This document shows positions 17,408 through 25,392 of a stretch of DNA of 64,000 bases, piece after piece. The translations under genes were made by a program, and so were the position numbers. The notes under the pieces are model-generated. The model did no database searches. It saw only the letters and a program-made list of their open reading frames with translations, and was not told the DNA's origin. Positions within the stretch are counted from its first letter, which is position 1. Every line of letters begins with the position of its first letter. Location of the stretch: positions 366,213-430,212 of the forward strand of contig NZ_JQCD01000024.1 in assembly GCF_001437425.1 (NCBI RefSeq). Reading direction: 5' to 3'. The DNA is from Weissella minor (GTDB lineage: Bacteria > Bacillota > Bacilli > Lactobacillales > Lactobacillaceae).

Positions 17408-18364
17408 TTATTTGTTTGAATCTAAGAAAGTTTCTAATTCTGATAATGTTGGGTAACCGTCGTTGTCACCTGGTGTTTGCACTTGTAAAGCACCAACCGC
17501 ATTTCCTCTTTCAACGGCACTTGTTAAATCTAAGCCCTCCAGTAATGCGGTGATAACACCTAATGCAAATCCATCACCTGCTCCTACAGTATCAATGACG
17601 TGATCTACTTTGAAACCAGGCACATTAATACCAGTTTCATCGTGTTTGTTCTTGATGTACGCACCTGCGGGGCCAATTTTTACGATAACTGTTTGCGTTA
17701 TATCACTATTATTTAAGTAAAAATCAGCAATTTCCTGGGGATCACGAGATCCCATCAAAATTTCACCCTCTTCAATGCCTGGCATGACAATGTTTCCATA
17801 TTTTGCAAGTTCATTGATTGTTGTAACCATTGTTTCTTTTGATTCCCATAATGCTGGTCGCAAATTAGGATCAAAAGTCGTAAGGATTGAATTTTTCAGC
17901 ATTGTTTGGGCAAAATATTCAAATGTTTCTTTTGCTGTGTCAGAAATTGCAGGGAAAATACCTGATAGATGTGCTATCTTGACACCGTTTAAGTCAATAG
18001 TATCGATAACGTCTTTTTCTAAATGAGCAGCTGCAGAGTTTTTACGGAAGTTAAATGTTTTTGGATCACCAAAGGAAACACGATCTTTTAATTGGAAAGC
18101 AGTCCAATTATTTGAATCTGAAGAAATGTATGAAGTTCCAACACCAAATTTCTCAATGTTTTCAATGGCATAAGTACCTAATGGATCCTCTCCAACTTGT
18201 GAAATATATTCAGTTGAATGGCCCAAGCGATTGGCACCAATCATAACGTTTAATTCAGCTCCACCTAATAATTTATAGTAATTGATACTATCAACTAAGC
18301 CTTTATCAACATCTGTTGAAGCAAAAGTAACGATAGGTTCTCCTAATGTTAAGAGTTCAGTCAT
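17408..18364 (-). CDS. PfkB-family sugar kinase, KguK/KdgK-like
   Basis: The 318-residue ribokinase-fold enzyme carries the PfkB signature with catalytic Asp in VIDTVGAGDGFALGV (about residues 255-269) and an N-terminal GGAELNVMIGANRLG segment. Sequence alone does not separate 2-keto-3-deoxygluconate kinase from 2-ketogluconate kinase. The absence of a KDPG aldolase gene and the presence of a KguD-like reductase favour 2-ketogluconate as substrate. AGGAG lies before the ATG. Confidence 0.65.
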   Translation of the reverse strand: MTELLTLGEPIVTFASTDVDKGLVDSINYYKLLGGAELNVMIGANRLGHSTEYISQVGEDPLGTYAIENIEKFGVGTSYISSDSNNWTAFQLKDRVSFGDPKTFNFRKNSAAAHLEKDVIDTIDLNGVKIAHLSGIFPAISDTAKETFEYFAQTMLKNSILTTFDPNLRPALWESKETMVTTINELAKYGNIVMPGIEEGEILMGSRDPQEIADFYLNNSDITQTVIVKIGPAGAYIKNKHDETGINVPGFKVDHVIDTVGAGDGFALGVITALLEGLDLTSAVERGNAVGALQVQTPGDNDGYPTLSELETFLDSNK

Positions 18365-18402
18365 GATAAAATTCTCCTCAAAATAAATAATGATATGCCG
18401 TT

Positions 18403-19683
18403 TTAACGGCCAAAGAATAAGAATACAAGTAGCGTGTTAACAATACTTACAATCCACATAACAGGTATTCCCATTTTTAAATAAGTCTTAGCATCTAATT
18501 TAGAATAAGTAAGGGCCCATGTATTCCAAGATTGCGTTAAGTCAATTGAAACGGCCATGATACTTACTGTATAGAATAATGGAAGTAAGAACATTGGATT
18601 AAATGTATTGGTTGCAGCCAATACTGATGCAGTAGCAGCCCCTGCTCCCCACACATGTAATGGGCCTCTAAATAATGCTAATGGCGCAAGAATTCCAAAA
18701 GCTAACGCAAGGACTAAAGTACTATGAGGCAAAATGATTTCAATTAATCCTTTAAATCTTGGAACATTAATCGTAGCTGCACCAACGAACATAATTAATG
18801 ACATCAAGAACATAATTAGGCCAGAAATATCATTAATTGCACGGCTAGTTGTTTTATTAACAAATTCAACTAAACCAGTATAGCTTTTCATTCTTCCGGT
18901 CAGTAATAAAGCAATTAATGTTGAAACTAACAATGCTGGAATAGCATCCCATTTGAATAACAAATTAAATACAACTGGCAAAATAGGAATAACATAGGTA
19001 ATCGGATGTACGTGTTCAGTAACATCGTTTTGTTGCGCCCCTTCAATTACATCATAGTGATCGTCTTTAATGCTTTTACTGTGAAGAAGGACAAATATGA
19101 TAATTCCAATTAATTGGACAATCATTGCAGTAATACCAAAAGCTAGATACTTTCCAGAATAGTTAACTGATGGGAAAAAAACTTTAATTTGGTTGAACAA
19201 AACAACGTTAATATACATTGCTGCACCAATTGACATTGTAAATACGGGAATAGCAATTTTCTTAGGAACACCAATTGAAAGCAAAATTGGAATTAAGATG
19301 ACGCCAATCGCCATAACGGACCCAACACCATATGCAGATGAAAAGATTAATACGGTAACTAAGACGATGACAATTGTTGCTAAGACAGGTGCCTTTTTTC
19401 CAAGTATTTGCGTCTTTGAAGAAATTGACCCAGCGATACCTGTATCAACTAAAACTCTCCCAAACCATGATCCAAATACAATGTAAATAATGGTTGGTCC
19501 ATAATCTAAGGCAGGCTGTGCAATAACCTTTTGCATGACTGTACTAAATGGTACAAGACCAATAATTGACCACAAGATTGCCATTACAAAGAAACCAATC
19601 ATTAGATTGCCGCCTTTAACAATGTAGAAAATAAATCCAATGAATGTTAATAGTAATAAAGAACTAATGATAATATTCGCCAT
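18403..19683 (-). CDS. GntP-like organic acid / sugar-acid permease
   Basis: The 426-residue protein has 11-12 TM helices and resembles the gluconate/ion-transporter superfamily in layout: GSWFGRVLVDTGIAGSIS in the first half, then GVILIPILLSIGVPKKIAIPV, and a hydrophilic central loop (about residues 205-225). The operon suggests it imports the sugar acid used by the neighbouring enzymes, with proton or cation symport. Pseudomonas kgu operons use an MFS protein here, so this would be a non-homologous replacement. It starts 2 bp after the isomerase stop. Confidence 0.6.
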   Translation of the reverse strand: MANIIISSLLLLTFIGFIFYIVKGGNLMIGFFVMAILWSIIGLVPFSTVMQKVIAQPALDYGPTIIYIVFGSWFGRVLVDTGIAGSISSKTQILGKKAPVLATIVIVLVTVLIFSSAYGVGSVMAIGVILIPILLSIGVPKKIAIPVFTMSIGAAMYINVVLFNQIKVFFPSVNYSGKYLAFGITAMIVQLIGIIIFVLLHSKSIKDDHYDVIEGAQQNDVTEHVHPITYVIPILPVVFNLLFKWDAIPALLVSTLIALLLTGRMKSYTGLVEFVNKTTSRAINDISGLIMFLMSLIMFVGAATINVPRFKGLIEIILPHSTLVLALAFGILAPLALFRGPLHVWGAGAATASVLAATNTFNPMFLLPLFYTVSIMAVSIDLTQSWNTWALTYSKLDAKTYLKMGIPVMWIVSIVNTLLVFLFFGR

Positions 19684-19685
19684 AG

Positions 19686-20429
19686 CTATACTCCTGTTTG
19701 CAATTTGTTAATACCATCAGTAATTTGTTCTGATGAAGTAACAGGATATTCAATGGCAACTGGCACATCTTTTGGCAAAATATTTAGGATATTACGCCAA
19801 TGAATATGGCCTTCTCCTAAAGGAACTGTTTTTGTCTGATTTCCAGTCCCAATAGCATCTTTAACGTGAATATATTTGACAAAACCAGCCAATGCTCGTG
19901 CTGCGCTTAATTCATTGTCAGAAACATAACGCCAATTACCCATGTCGTATACGTAGCCAATTGAAATATGATTATCAATCATAAGTTTCATAAATCGTTC
20001 AATAGCCGCAACACTGCCCATTGATTTAATTTGATTATTCTCAATATTTACTTGATCTAAGCGAGTGGTAAATTGATTCAAAGTTGCAAGTTCGTCAGTA
20101 GTAATCTCATTAAATTCCCCGATATTGAATTTGATTGCATAAATTCCCATTTGTTCTGCTTCATCAAAGTAAGTTTCTAATTCAGCGTTTAATTCGTTAT
20201 TAATAAATAACGCTTCAGGTACTGAGTAGAATAATTTAATGTCATTTTCCTCAGCAAATTTTTTAATATCATTCATTTCTGAAGCAATATCATAGAAATA
20301 TTCTCTTCTAATTTCAACGCTCGTAATGCCAAAGTCTAAAGCATTTTGAAGCATTGTGATTTGTTTCTCTCCTGCTGCATGTTCTTTATTGAAAACTAAA
20401 TTATTTAATACAATTTGCTCTTTTCGCAT
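19686..20429 (-). CDS. Sugar-phosphate isomerase/epimerase, TIM barrel (KguE-like)
   Basis: The 247-residue protein belongs to the AP-endonuclease-2/xylose-isomerase-like TIM barrels, with SVEIRREYFYDI, FNIGEFNEI, GYVYDMGNWRYV and a conserved late KYIHVKDAIG strand that supply metal ligands. KguE of ketogluconate operons is of this type. Its exact step is not established. ATG 20429 has AAGGCGG 8 bases upstream and starts 11 bp after the preceding small gene; the in-frame ATG at 20459 would overlap that gene and has no SD. Confidence 0.6.
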   Translation of the reverse strand: MRKEQIVLNNLVFNKEHAAGEKQITMLQNALDFGITSVEIRREYFYDIASEMNDIKKFAEENDIKLFYSVPEALFINNELNAELETYFDEAEQMGIYAIKFNIGEFNEITTDELATLNQFTTRLDQVNIENNQIKSMGSVAAIERFMKLMIDNHISIGYVYDMGNWRYVSDNELSAARALAGFVKYIHVKDAIGTGNQTKTVPLGEGHIHWRNILNILPKDVPVAIEYPVTSSEQITDGINKLQTGV

Positions 20430-20439
20430 AATAGCCGCC

Positions 20440-20697
20440 TTAATATTTATTGAGTGCACTAACTTTATTAAGTAGTTCAGTAAAAGATAATTGATGCCAA
20501 TCTAATTCTGAATTTGAATTAAAGTTTTGTGCATCTAAGTTATTAAATCGTTCAATCAGAAAATATGCAGATAAGTAAGCTGCTAAATCATCTTTGGCCA
20601 GTTGTTCAATTGCTTTAGATGATGAGTCTAAATGTAACGACTTGATAAAAGCCATTGCAAACTCATTTGGTTCAATCTTGATGCTGTTTGAATTCAT
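20440..20697 (-). CDS. Small protein of unknown function, first gene of the kgu-like operon
   Basis: The 85-residue acidic, helical protein (MNSNSIKIEPNEFAMAF, many Leu and Ala, no TM helix) is not recognised. GGGGGA lies 8 bases before ATG 20697; an ATG at 20712 overlaps that SD. It opens the operon and is transcribed away from the LacI-type gene, so a scaffold or regulatory role in the pathway is possible but unsupported. Confidence 0.6.
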   Translation of the reverse strand: MNSNSIKIEPNEFAMAFIKSLHLDSSSKAIEQLAKDDLAAYLSAYFLIERFNNLDAQNFNSNSELDWHQLSFTELLNKVSALNKY

Positions 20698-20752
20698 AAT
20701 AAAATCCCCCATTTTTGTACATCAAAACAGCTTATTTTGGTGTACCGTTTTC

Positions 20753-20789
20753 GGAAACCGGTTTACAAGAGATAGTGTAAACGCTTCCA
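20753..20789. promoter_or_regulatory. LacI-type operator and cre box between the kgu-like operon and its regulator
   Basis: GGAAACCGGTTTAC (20753-20766) has the central CG and dyad of LacI-family operators and is the likely site of the divergent regulator. Ten bp away, TGTAAACGCTTCCA (20776-20789) matches the cre consensus TGWAARCGYTWNCW at every position. Together they predict induction by substrate and CcpA repression by glucose. Confidence 0.7.
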
Positions 20790-20840
20790 CCATACTTGTC
20801 AAATGTTTTTAGATCTATTTTTGGTGTATACTTAGGTATT

Positions 20841-21833
20841 ATGGAAAAGAAATTAACTATTAATGACATAGCTAAAGCTGCAAATGTTTCTAAAACAACT
20901 GTTTCAAGATTTTTGAATCAAAAGTATGAAAATATGTCAGAAGAAACTAAACAAAGAATTGCAAACACGATAGATGAATTAAACTACTCTCCTAATCGAC
21001 GAGCTCAATCCTTAAAAAATCATCGGTCTTATTTGATTGGGATTTCAGTTGCGGATATTTCAAATCCGTATACCTCTAGACTTTTGAAAGGAATTAATGA
21101 TGAATTAGCTGATTTGCCTTATCAAGTAATTATTATGGATGCTGATAACTCTACTAAAATTGAAAAGCAAAATATTCAAAAATTAATTGCTGACGATGTT
21201 GATGGTGTTATCATCCAACCACTAACTAATATGGCATCTCAATACCAAAATCTCATTGATTCAAAGATTGTTACCATACAAGTTGATCGTTATATTGATG
21301 AACATATTTGGCCAGCAGTTGTTTCTGATAATTTTAATAAGTCATTTGAAGTTGGCGAAATTTTGAGAGAAAAGCATTATAAACATGTCATACTACTCAC
21401 TAACAATGCTGAGAATATTAGTAGTCGAAAAAATCGTATCAATGGTTTATTGAAAAGCATCGAATCGTCTAATATGACTGCATTAATTGTTGATGTGGAT
21501 AAAAATCCAGATTGGAAACCACTAATCATTGCTGAAATTGAAAATAATGCAAACTCTGCATTATATGCACTTAATGGAGAACTTTTGTGGGAAGCAATTC
21601 GAGTTCTTCGATCAAACAATATTCAATTTCCGGAAGATGTTGGCGTTATCGGTTATGATGATAATGGTTTTGCGGACTTAATCACCCCTGCTTTATCTGC
21701 AATCGTCCAATCTCCTGTAACAATTGGGAAGACAGCTGTTAATAAAGTTTTAGATGTACTAAATAATGATGAACAAATAGAAATAATTAAAACTCAAATA
21801 CCAGCAACTTTTGAGAATAGAGAATCACTATAA
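20841..21833 (+). CDS. LacI-family regulator of the kgu-like operon (PtxS/KdgR-type)
   Basis: The 330-residue protein has the LacI helix-turn-helix at its start (LTINDIAKAANVSKTTVSRFLN, with the hinge helix SPNRRAQSLK at about residues 48-57) and a periplasmic-binding-protein-like effector domain. ATG 20841 fits the family start, though its SD (AGGT) is weak. Divergent position and the operator next to it point to control of the 20697-16451 operon. In Pseudomonas the LacI protein PtxS controls ketogluconate genes, which parallels this layout. Confidence 0.8.
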   Translation: MEKKLTINDIAKAANVSKTTVSRFLNQKYENMSEETKQRIANTIDELNYSPNRRAQSLKNHRSYLIGISVADISNPYTSRLLKGINDELADLPYQVIIMDADNSTKIEKQNIQKLIADDVDGVIIQPLTNMASQYQNLIDSKIVTIQVDRYIDEHIWPAVVSDNFNKSFEVGEILREKHYKHVILLTNNAENISSRKNRINGLLKSIESSNMTALIVDVDKNPDWKPLIIAEIENNANSALYALNGELLWEAIRVLRSNNIQFPEDVGVIGYDDNGFADLITPALSAIVQSPVTIGKTAVNKVLDVLNNDEQIEIIKTQIPATFENRESL

Positions 21834-21835
21834 AT

Positions 21836-21876
21836 AAAAAGCACATTGTCAGAATCATTCCGACAATGTGCTTTTA
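21836..21876. terminator. Bidirectional terminator between the LacI and RsgA-type genes
   Basis: AAAAGCACATTGTC and GACAATGTGCTTTT form a 14-bp stem with a short extended loop between convergent genes. Confidence 0.85.
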
Positions 21877-21921
21877 TGTTGTTATGTGTATTTGGCTTTA
21901 TCTTGCAATAGCAGTTGTTAA

Positions 21922-22980
21922 CTAATGCTGATTTTCTCGTAAGAAGTTTTTCATTGCTTTTTTCCCACCAAACATGCGGTTAAGCTTTGTTTGTTCAATC
22001 ATTTTTGCATTCATACCGTCATATTGCGATTCTAACTGAAGCTTTTGATAGCTCTTAAAGCGTTCTTCAGATAGCTGACCGTTTTTAATTGCGAATTTAA
22101 TCGCACACTTTGGTTCAGTTGTATGAGAACAGTCATTAAATTTACACTGAAGTGCTAATGATTCAATATCTTCAAATGACTTAGAGACATTAGTACCTCC
22201 AATACCAAGTTCACGCATACCAGGTGTATCAATCACCATCCCCAGTTCATTAGGCAATACATAAAGATCACGCTGAGTCGTTGTATGGCGACCTTTATCA
22301 TCATTACGTAGACCATCAGTGTTAATCTGAGCGTCGTTGATGAAATGATTAATAATGGTTGATTTTCCAACCCCGGATGAACCAATAAATGCGGACGTCT
22401 TCCCTACTTCTAGATGTTTTTCAATGTCCTGATACCCGTCAGTTGATGTATTAGTGGTACATATAATGTCTACACCAAGGGCAATTTGTGAAATTTCAAA
22501 TAGCTTTTCAGTAAGATCATGGCATAAATCAGTCTTTGTTAAAACGATATAAGGTAAAGCCCCACTATCCCATGCAATCGCGAGATAACGTTCTAGCCGC
22601 CTTAAATTATAATCCTCATTCAAAGACATGCAAATGAAAATCATGTCAATGTTTGTGGCGATTAATTGTTCGTCTGTCGAATTACCAGCGCTTTGACGGG
22701 ATAGACTGCTTTTACGTGGCAGAACTTGGTGAATGATACCATTTTGTGTTGAATCAGGGACATCCAAGCTGACAAAGTCACCTACAGCTGGATAATCTGA
22801 TAGTTTTGAAGCATCATATAAGAATTTACCCGATATTTTGGCGTACAATTCCCCTTGTTCAGTCAATACCTTGTAGATGTTTTGAGCTTGTGACGATACA
22901 CGGCCAATCACCTGGTTGGTGTCTGAGTTAGTAAGTTCGTCATCTGTGAAACCAATATTTTTTAAATTAAATGTAGTCAA
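21922..22980 (-). CDS. rsgA: RsgA/YjeQ-type circularly permuted GTPase, long form
   Basis: RsgA GTPases act in late 30S subunit maturation and dissociate under stress. The 352-residue protein has an N-terminal OB-fold (about residues 20-105), then GTPase motifs in permuted order: G4 LTKTDL, G1 GSSGVGKST and G3 DTPGMRELG, then a C-terminal zinc site (CKFNDCSHTTEPKC). TTG 22980 was chosen because GGAGG lies 7 bases upstream; the TTG at 22995 would precede this SD. Its mRNA begins with a 20-codon leader ORF and hairpin, unexpected for a housekeeping gene. It may be a stress-inducible paralogue. Confidence 0.85.
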   Translation of the reverse strand: MTTFNLKNIGFTDDELTNSDTNQVIGRVSSQAQNIYKVLTEQGELYAKISGKFLYDASKLSDYPAVGDFVSLDVPDSTQNGIIHQVLPRKSSLSRQSAGNSTDEQLIATNIDMIFICMSLNEDYNLRRLERYLAIAWDSGALPYIVLTKTDLCHDLTEKLFEISQIALGVDIICTTNTSTDGYQDIEKHLEVGKTSAFIGSSGVGKSTIINHFINDAQINTDGLRNDDKGRHTTTQRDLYVLPNELGMVIDTPGMRELGIGGTNVSKSFEDIESLALQCKFNDCSHTTEPKCAIKFAIKNGQLSEERFKSYQKLQLESQYDGMNAKMIEQTKLNRMFGGKKAMKNFLRENQH

Positions 22981-23014
22981 TTTATTATCCTCCAAAAGTT
23001 TTTAAAAAACTTAT

Positions 23015-23164
23015 GAGAGGCAAATTGCATGTATGTTGTTTATTTTGCAAGTGCCTCTCGGCGCATTACAATATCCATTTGAGTTACAGTCATGTTAAAC
23101 ATAAAAGCTGTGCTCCTTTTCTTAATAGTTTAGGTAGTTTAGCATATGTGCCAAAAAGTGTCAA
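23015..23164 (-). promoter_or_regulatory. Promoter and attenuator-like leader of the RsgA-type gene
   Basis: Minus strand: TTGACA (23164-23159), a 17-bp spacer and TAAACT (23141-23136) with an extended TG, then the leader ORF (23102-23040). The last leader codons form the 5' arm of a hairpin: GAGAGGCA (23059-23052) pairs with TGCCTCTC (23022-23015), and TGCAA pairs with TTGCA inside. ATAAGTTTTTT follows, as in an intrinsic terminator. A ribosome on the leader would prevent the hairpin. Elements are seen; the mechanism is inferred. Confidence 0.65.
23040..23102 (-). CDS. 20-codon leader peptide upstream of the RsgA-type gene
   Basis: The ATG at 23102 has AAGGAG 10 bases upstream and encodes MFNMTVTQMD followed by IVMRREALAK and TAA. 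It starts about 27 bases after the predicted transcription start and its 3' end overlaps the attenuator hairpin. The peptide has no obvious product function; its translation probably senses ribosome status. Confidence 0.6.
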   Translation of the reverse strand: MFNMTVTQMDIVMRREALAK

Positions 23165-23210
23165 AACCATGGCTATCATGGGCTATAAGTGTTAAAAAAT
23201 TGTTATCATC

Positions 23211-23256
23211 AAAAGAAGCATGCGTATTTACTGTTTAATACGCATGCTTCTTTTTA
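23211..23256. terminator. Terminator of the CMD-cupin-SDR-MerR operon
   Basis: AAAAGAAGCATGCGTATT and AATACGCATGCTTCTTTT form an 18-bp perfect stem. It lies just upstream of the promoter of the RsgA-type gene. Confidence 0.9.
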
Positions 23257-23275
23257 CAATTGTTATGCTTATTAC

Positions 23276-23686
23276 TTAGTCCGCATGTTGTTGTTTTCTA
23301 AAGGTTTCAAAATCAGTCGTTACCGTATGATTTTTTTGAGCATCATAGAAGTCAATTTTGTCAGTCACTATTTGTAGATGTTCTTGTTGAAGTCGAATTT
23401 GTTCTTCTAATTCGTTGCGTTTGGTTTTTAATAAATTTTGGCGTTGTTCAATTGTACAGTCGCCTTGTGATCGCCAGTCCACATATTGTTTCATCTCAAA
23501 AAGGCTTAATCCGGCGCCTTTCAGATGCTGTAGAAACTGAAACCAGAGTACATCATGATCATCATAAATACGTTGACCATTTTCTTTATTTGGTTTTAAC
23601 AACCCTTCTTTTTCATAATAGCGAATGGTATATGATGAAGTATTCACTAGAGTAGAAAATTCACCAATATGGTATGTTTTATCCAC
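23276..23686 (-). CDS. MerR-family regulator
   Basis: The 136-residue protein has the MerR winged helix (YHIGEFSTLVNTSSYTIRYYEKEGLL, residues 5-30) and a dimerisation coiled coil (about residues 80-118). GTG 23686 was chosen because GAGGG lies 6-7 bases upstream and the family starts here; the in-frame ATG at 23728 lies inside the upstream gene. The Cys used for sensing by AdhR/NmlR-type proteins is not at the expected place; the only Cys is near residue 77. It ends an operon whose promoter has a MerR dyad, so autoregulation is likely. Confidence 0.8.
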   Translation of the reverse strand: MDKTYHIGEFSTLVNTSSYTIRYYEKEGLLKPNKENGQRIYDDHDVLWFQFLQHLKGAGLSLFEMKQYVDWRSQGDCTIEQRQNLLKTKRNELEEQIRLQQEHLQIVTDKIDFYDAQKNHTVTTDFETFRKQQHAD

Positions 23687-23705
23687 GTTTTTCCCTCGTA
23701 CATGC

Positions 23706-24353
23706 TTATTTGTAAATAGGTGTGTCACCGTCTGTTCCTGGCTGTGAAATACCTAGACTTTCATTTTTATGTTCATTTGGATGAAGGATGATTTCTTCAA
23801 TCAAGTTGGCAATACTTGCTCGTGAAATCGTTGTTCCTTTAAATGGTTCATCCCCATTTGTTAACTCATAATCAATCATATCATTATTTGACATATATGC
23901 AGCCCGAATGATTGTGTAATCAATAGCTAGATTGTTTTCAATTAATTGCGCGGCTGTACGTGTATCTTCCATGACAGCATGTCCAACGGATTGTTCGAGC
24001 CATGTTCCAAAAGGATCTGGAACTTCATGATAAAGGCCGAGGCCTGTGACATAAATGAGTCGGGTAACGTTAGCCTCATTCATGGCCTTTACGATATTAC
24101 GGACCATAGGTGTAAATTGCCCGCCCAAATTAGCATATACCATGTCTGATTCAGCAATTGCCTCAAAAACAGCATGATAATGATTAACATCCCCTTCAAT
24201 TATTTCAGTATTCATGGCATTTTGGATGTCTGAAGGTAAGCGATCAGTATCCCGTGCAAATAAGTTCATTTGAACATCTGCATGATTTATAAAATGTTGC
24301 TCTACCAATCGAGCGATTTGTCCGTTGGCCCCTAAAATGGTCACTTTTGTCAT
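23706..24353 (-). CDS. NAD(P)-binding Rossmann protein, NmrA/atypical SDR
   Basis: The 215-residue protein starts TKVTILGANGQIARLVEQHF, a GxxGxxG dinucleotide loop, and lacks a clear YxxxK, which groups it with NmrA-like NAD(P)H-binding oxidoreductases. These often accompany electrophile- or aldehyde-response regulators. It lies 12 bp after the cupin gene and the MerR start follows 19 bp later. Confidence 0.75.
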   Translation of the reverse strand: MTKVTILGANGQIARLVEQHFINHADVQMNLFARDTDRLPSDIQNAMNTEIIEGDVNHYHAVFEAIAESDMVYANLGGQFTPMVRNIVKAMNEANVTRLIYVTGLGLYHEVPDPFGTWLEQSVGHAVMEDTRTAAQLIENNLAIDYTIIRAAYMSNNDMIDYELTNGDEPFKGTTISRASIANLIEEIILHPNEHKNESLGISQPGTDGDTPIYK

Positions 24354-24365
24354 GTTCTTCCCCCT

Positions 24366-24776
24366 TTAGTTACTTAGTTGTTCATAATCATCATTTGAAA
24401 CGGGCTCTAACCACTCTGGTGTCCCGGTGGTAATTGCGATGTGTTCAAACCAACTATCTTTGGTTGCACCGTGCCAGTGTTTAATCTCAGCATGAGTAAC
24501 AATGACATCACCAGTTGTCAAATGTTGTGCTGGTTTTCCAATTTCCTGATACCAGCCTTCACCACCAGTGACTAACAGGATTTGATAACCATCATGATGA
24601 ATATGCCAATTGTTTCGGCATGCAGGTTCAAAAGTGACATTGGAGACATTAACGATTTCATTTTCTGACACCAATGTATTTAAGTAACTTGTACCGATAA
24701 AATATTGGGAAAATTGCGTATTTGCATCCCCGCTATCAAAAATAACACCATTTTTTACAGATTCATTTTTAATCAT
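24366..24776 (-). CDS. Cupin-domain protein
   Basis: The 136-residue protein is a single cupin barrel: FEPACRNNWHIHHDGYQILLVTGGEGWYQE (motif 1, two His and a later Glu/Gln) and GDVIVTHAEIKHWHGA (motif 2). These would bind one divalent metal. It overlaps the carboxymuconolactone-decarboxylase-like gene by 8 bp, with AGGAGG before its ATG, so the two are translationally linked. The substrate is unknown. Confidence 0.8.
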   Translation of the reverse strand: MIKNESVKNGVIFDSGDANTQFSQYFIGTSYLNTLVSENEIVNVSNVTFEPACRNNWHIHHDGYQILLVTGGEGWYQEIGKPAQHLTTGDVIVTHAEIKHWHGATKDSWFEHIAITTGTPEWLEPVSNDDYEQLSN

Positions 24777-25113
24777 GACGTTCCTCCTGTACTAGTTTGT
24801 TGCTGTAAACCTCTTTTGCGATATTGAATGCGGACCAAGCTTTGGGCCAACCAATGTAAAAAGCTAATTGCGTAAGGATTTCTACTATCTCAGCTTGTTT
24901 CAAACCATTCCCTTTACCAAGCTCCATATGATAGGTTAATTGCTCAAAATTGCCACTAGCAATAAGCGCAACAATTGTAACTAAGCTTCGATCACGAGGT
25001 GCGAGTTCTTTTTCCCGTGACCATACTTGGCCAAATAAAACATCATCATTTAATTCCGCGAACTGGGGTGCAAAATCACCTAATTTTTCATGTCCAGCTG
25101 TTTGTTTTTGCAT
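24769..25113 (-). CDS. Carboxymuconolactone decarboxylase family protein
   Basis: The 114-residue all-helical protein matches the CMD family (DRSLVTIVALIASGNFEQLTYHM, LKQAEIVEILTQLAFYIGWPKAW). It lacks the AhpD CxxC pair, so it is not a peroxidase-type member. Such proteins commonly form operons with cupins, NAD(P)-binding proteins and MerR regulators in lactobacilli and may handle small electrophiles. First gene of the operon. Confidence 0.8.
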   Translation of the reverse strand: MQKQTAGHEKLGDFAPQFAELNDDVLFGQVWSREKELAPRDRSLVTIVALIASGNFEQLTYHMELGKGNGLKQAEIVEILTQLAFYIGWPKAWSAFNIAKEVYSNKLVQEERHD

Positions 25114-25159
25114 AGCTTGTATTGCTCCTATCTTTTGTATGTTTATAGTTAATAATTAA

Positions 25160-25190
25160 ACTGTACAACTTAGAGTTCACTCTAAGTCAA
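25160..25190 (-). promoter_or_regulatory. MerR-type promoter with a 19-bp spacer
   Basis: On the minus strand TTGACT (25190-25185) and TACAGT (25165-25160) are separated by 19 bp. A perfect dyad ACTTAGAG-TGAA-CTCTAAGT (25187-25168) overlaps the -35 end and fills most of the spacer. An overlong spacer with a central dyad is the hallmark of MerR-activated promoters, and the CTTAGAG motif resembles AdhR/NmlR sites. The operon's own MerR is the likely activator. Confidence 0.8.
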
Positions 25191-25192
25191 TA

Positions 25193-25236
25193 AAAAACGC
25201 ATTTAAATCATGAATTCATGATCTAAATGCGTCTTT
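25193..25236. terminator. Inverted repeat upstream of the MerR-controlled promoter
   Basis: AAACGCATTTA and TAAATGCGT flank a further ATCATGAATTCATGAT palindrome, with A/T runs outside. It looks like a terminator but no gene ends directly at it. It may insulate the promoter. Confidence 0.5.
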
Positions 25237-25326
25237 ACATTGTTAAAAATGATAACTACAGAGAGCCCCCCCCTTTTAGCAAGTCCTTATTTTTAGGTTA
25301 ATCATTTCAATAAGCTTAAGACAGAA

Positions 25327-25375
25327 AATACCCGTGGAAAATATGAGATGTCATACTTTTCACGGGTATTTTTAA
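25327..25375 (-). terminator. Terminator of the 491-aa/141-aa glycosyltransferase pair
   Basis: AAAATACCCGTG and CACGGGTATTTT form a 12-bp stem, extended by AAAA/TTTT inside, about 20 bp after the 141-aa gene. Confidence 0.8.
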
Positions 25376-25392
25376 ATATTAATCAATTAACG

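Noticed and set aside
25258..25275. Run of eight C residues at about 25267
   Set aside because: It could be a phase-variable tract, but it lies in a gap with no ORF or promoter to switch.
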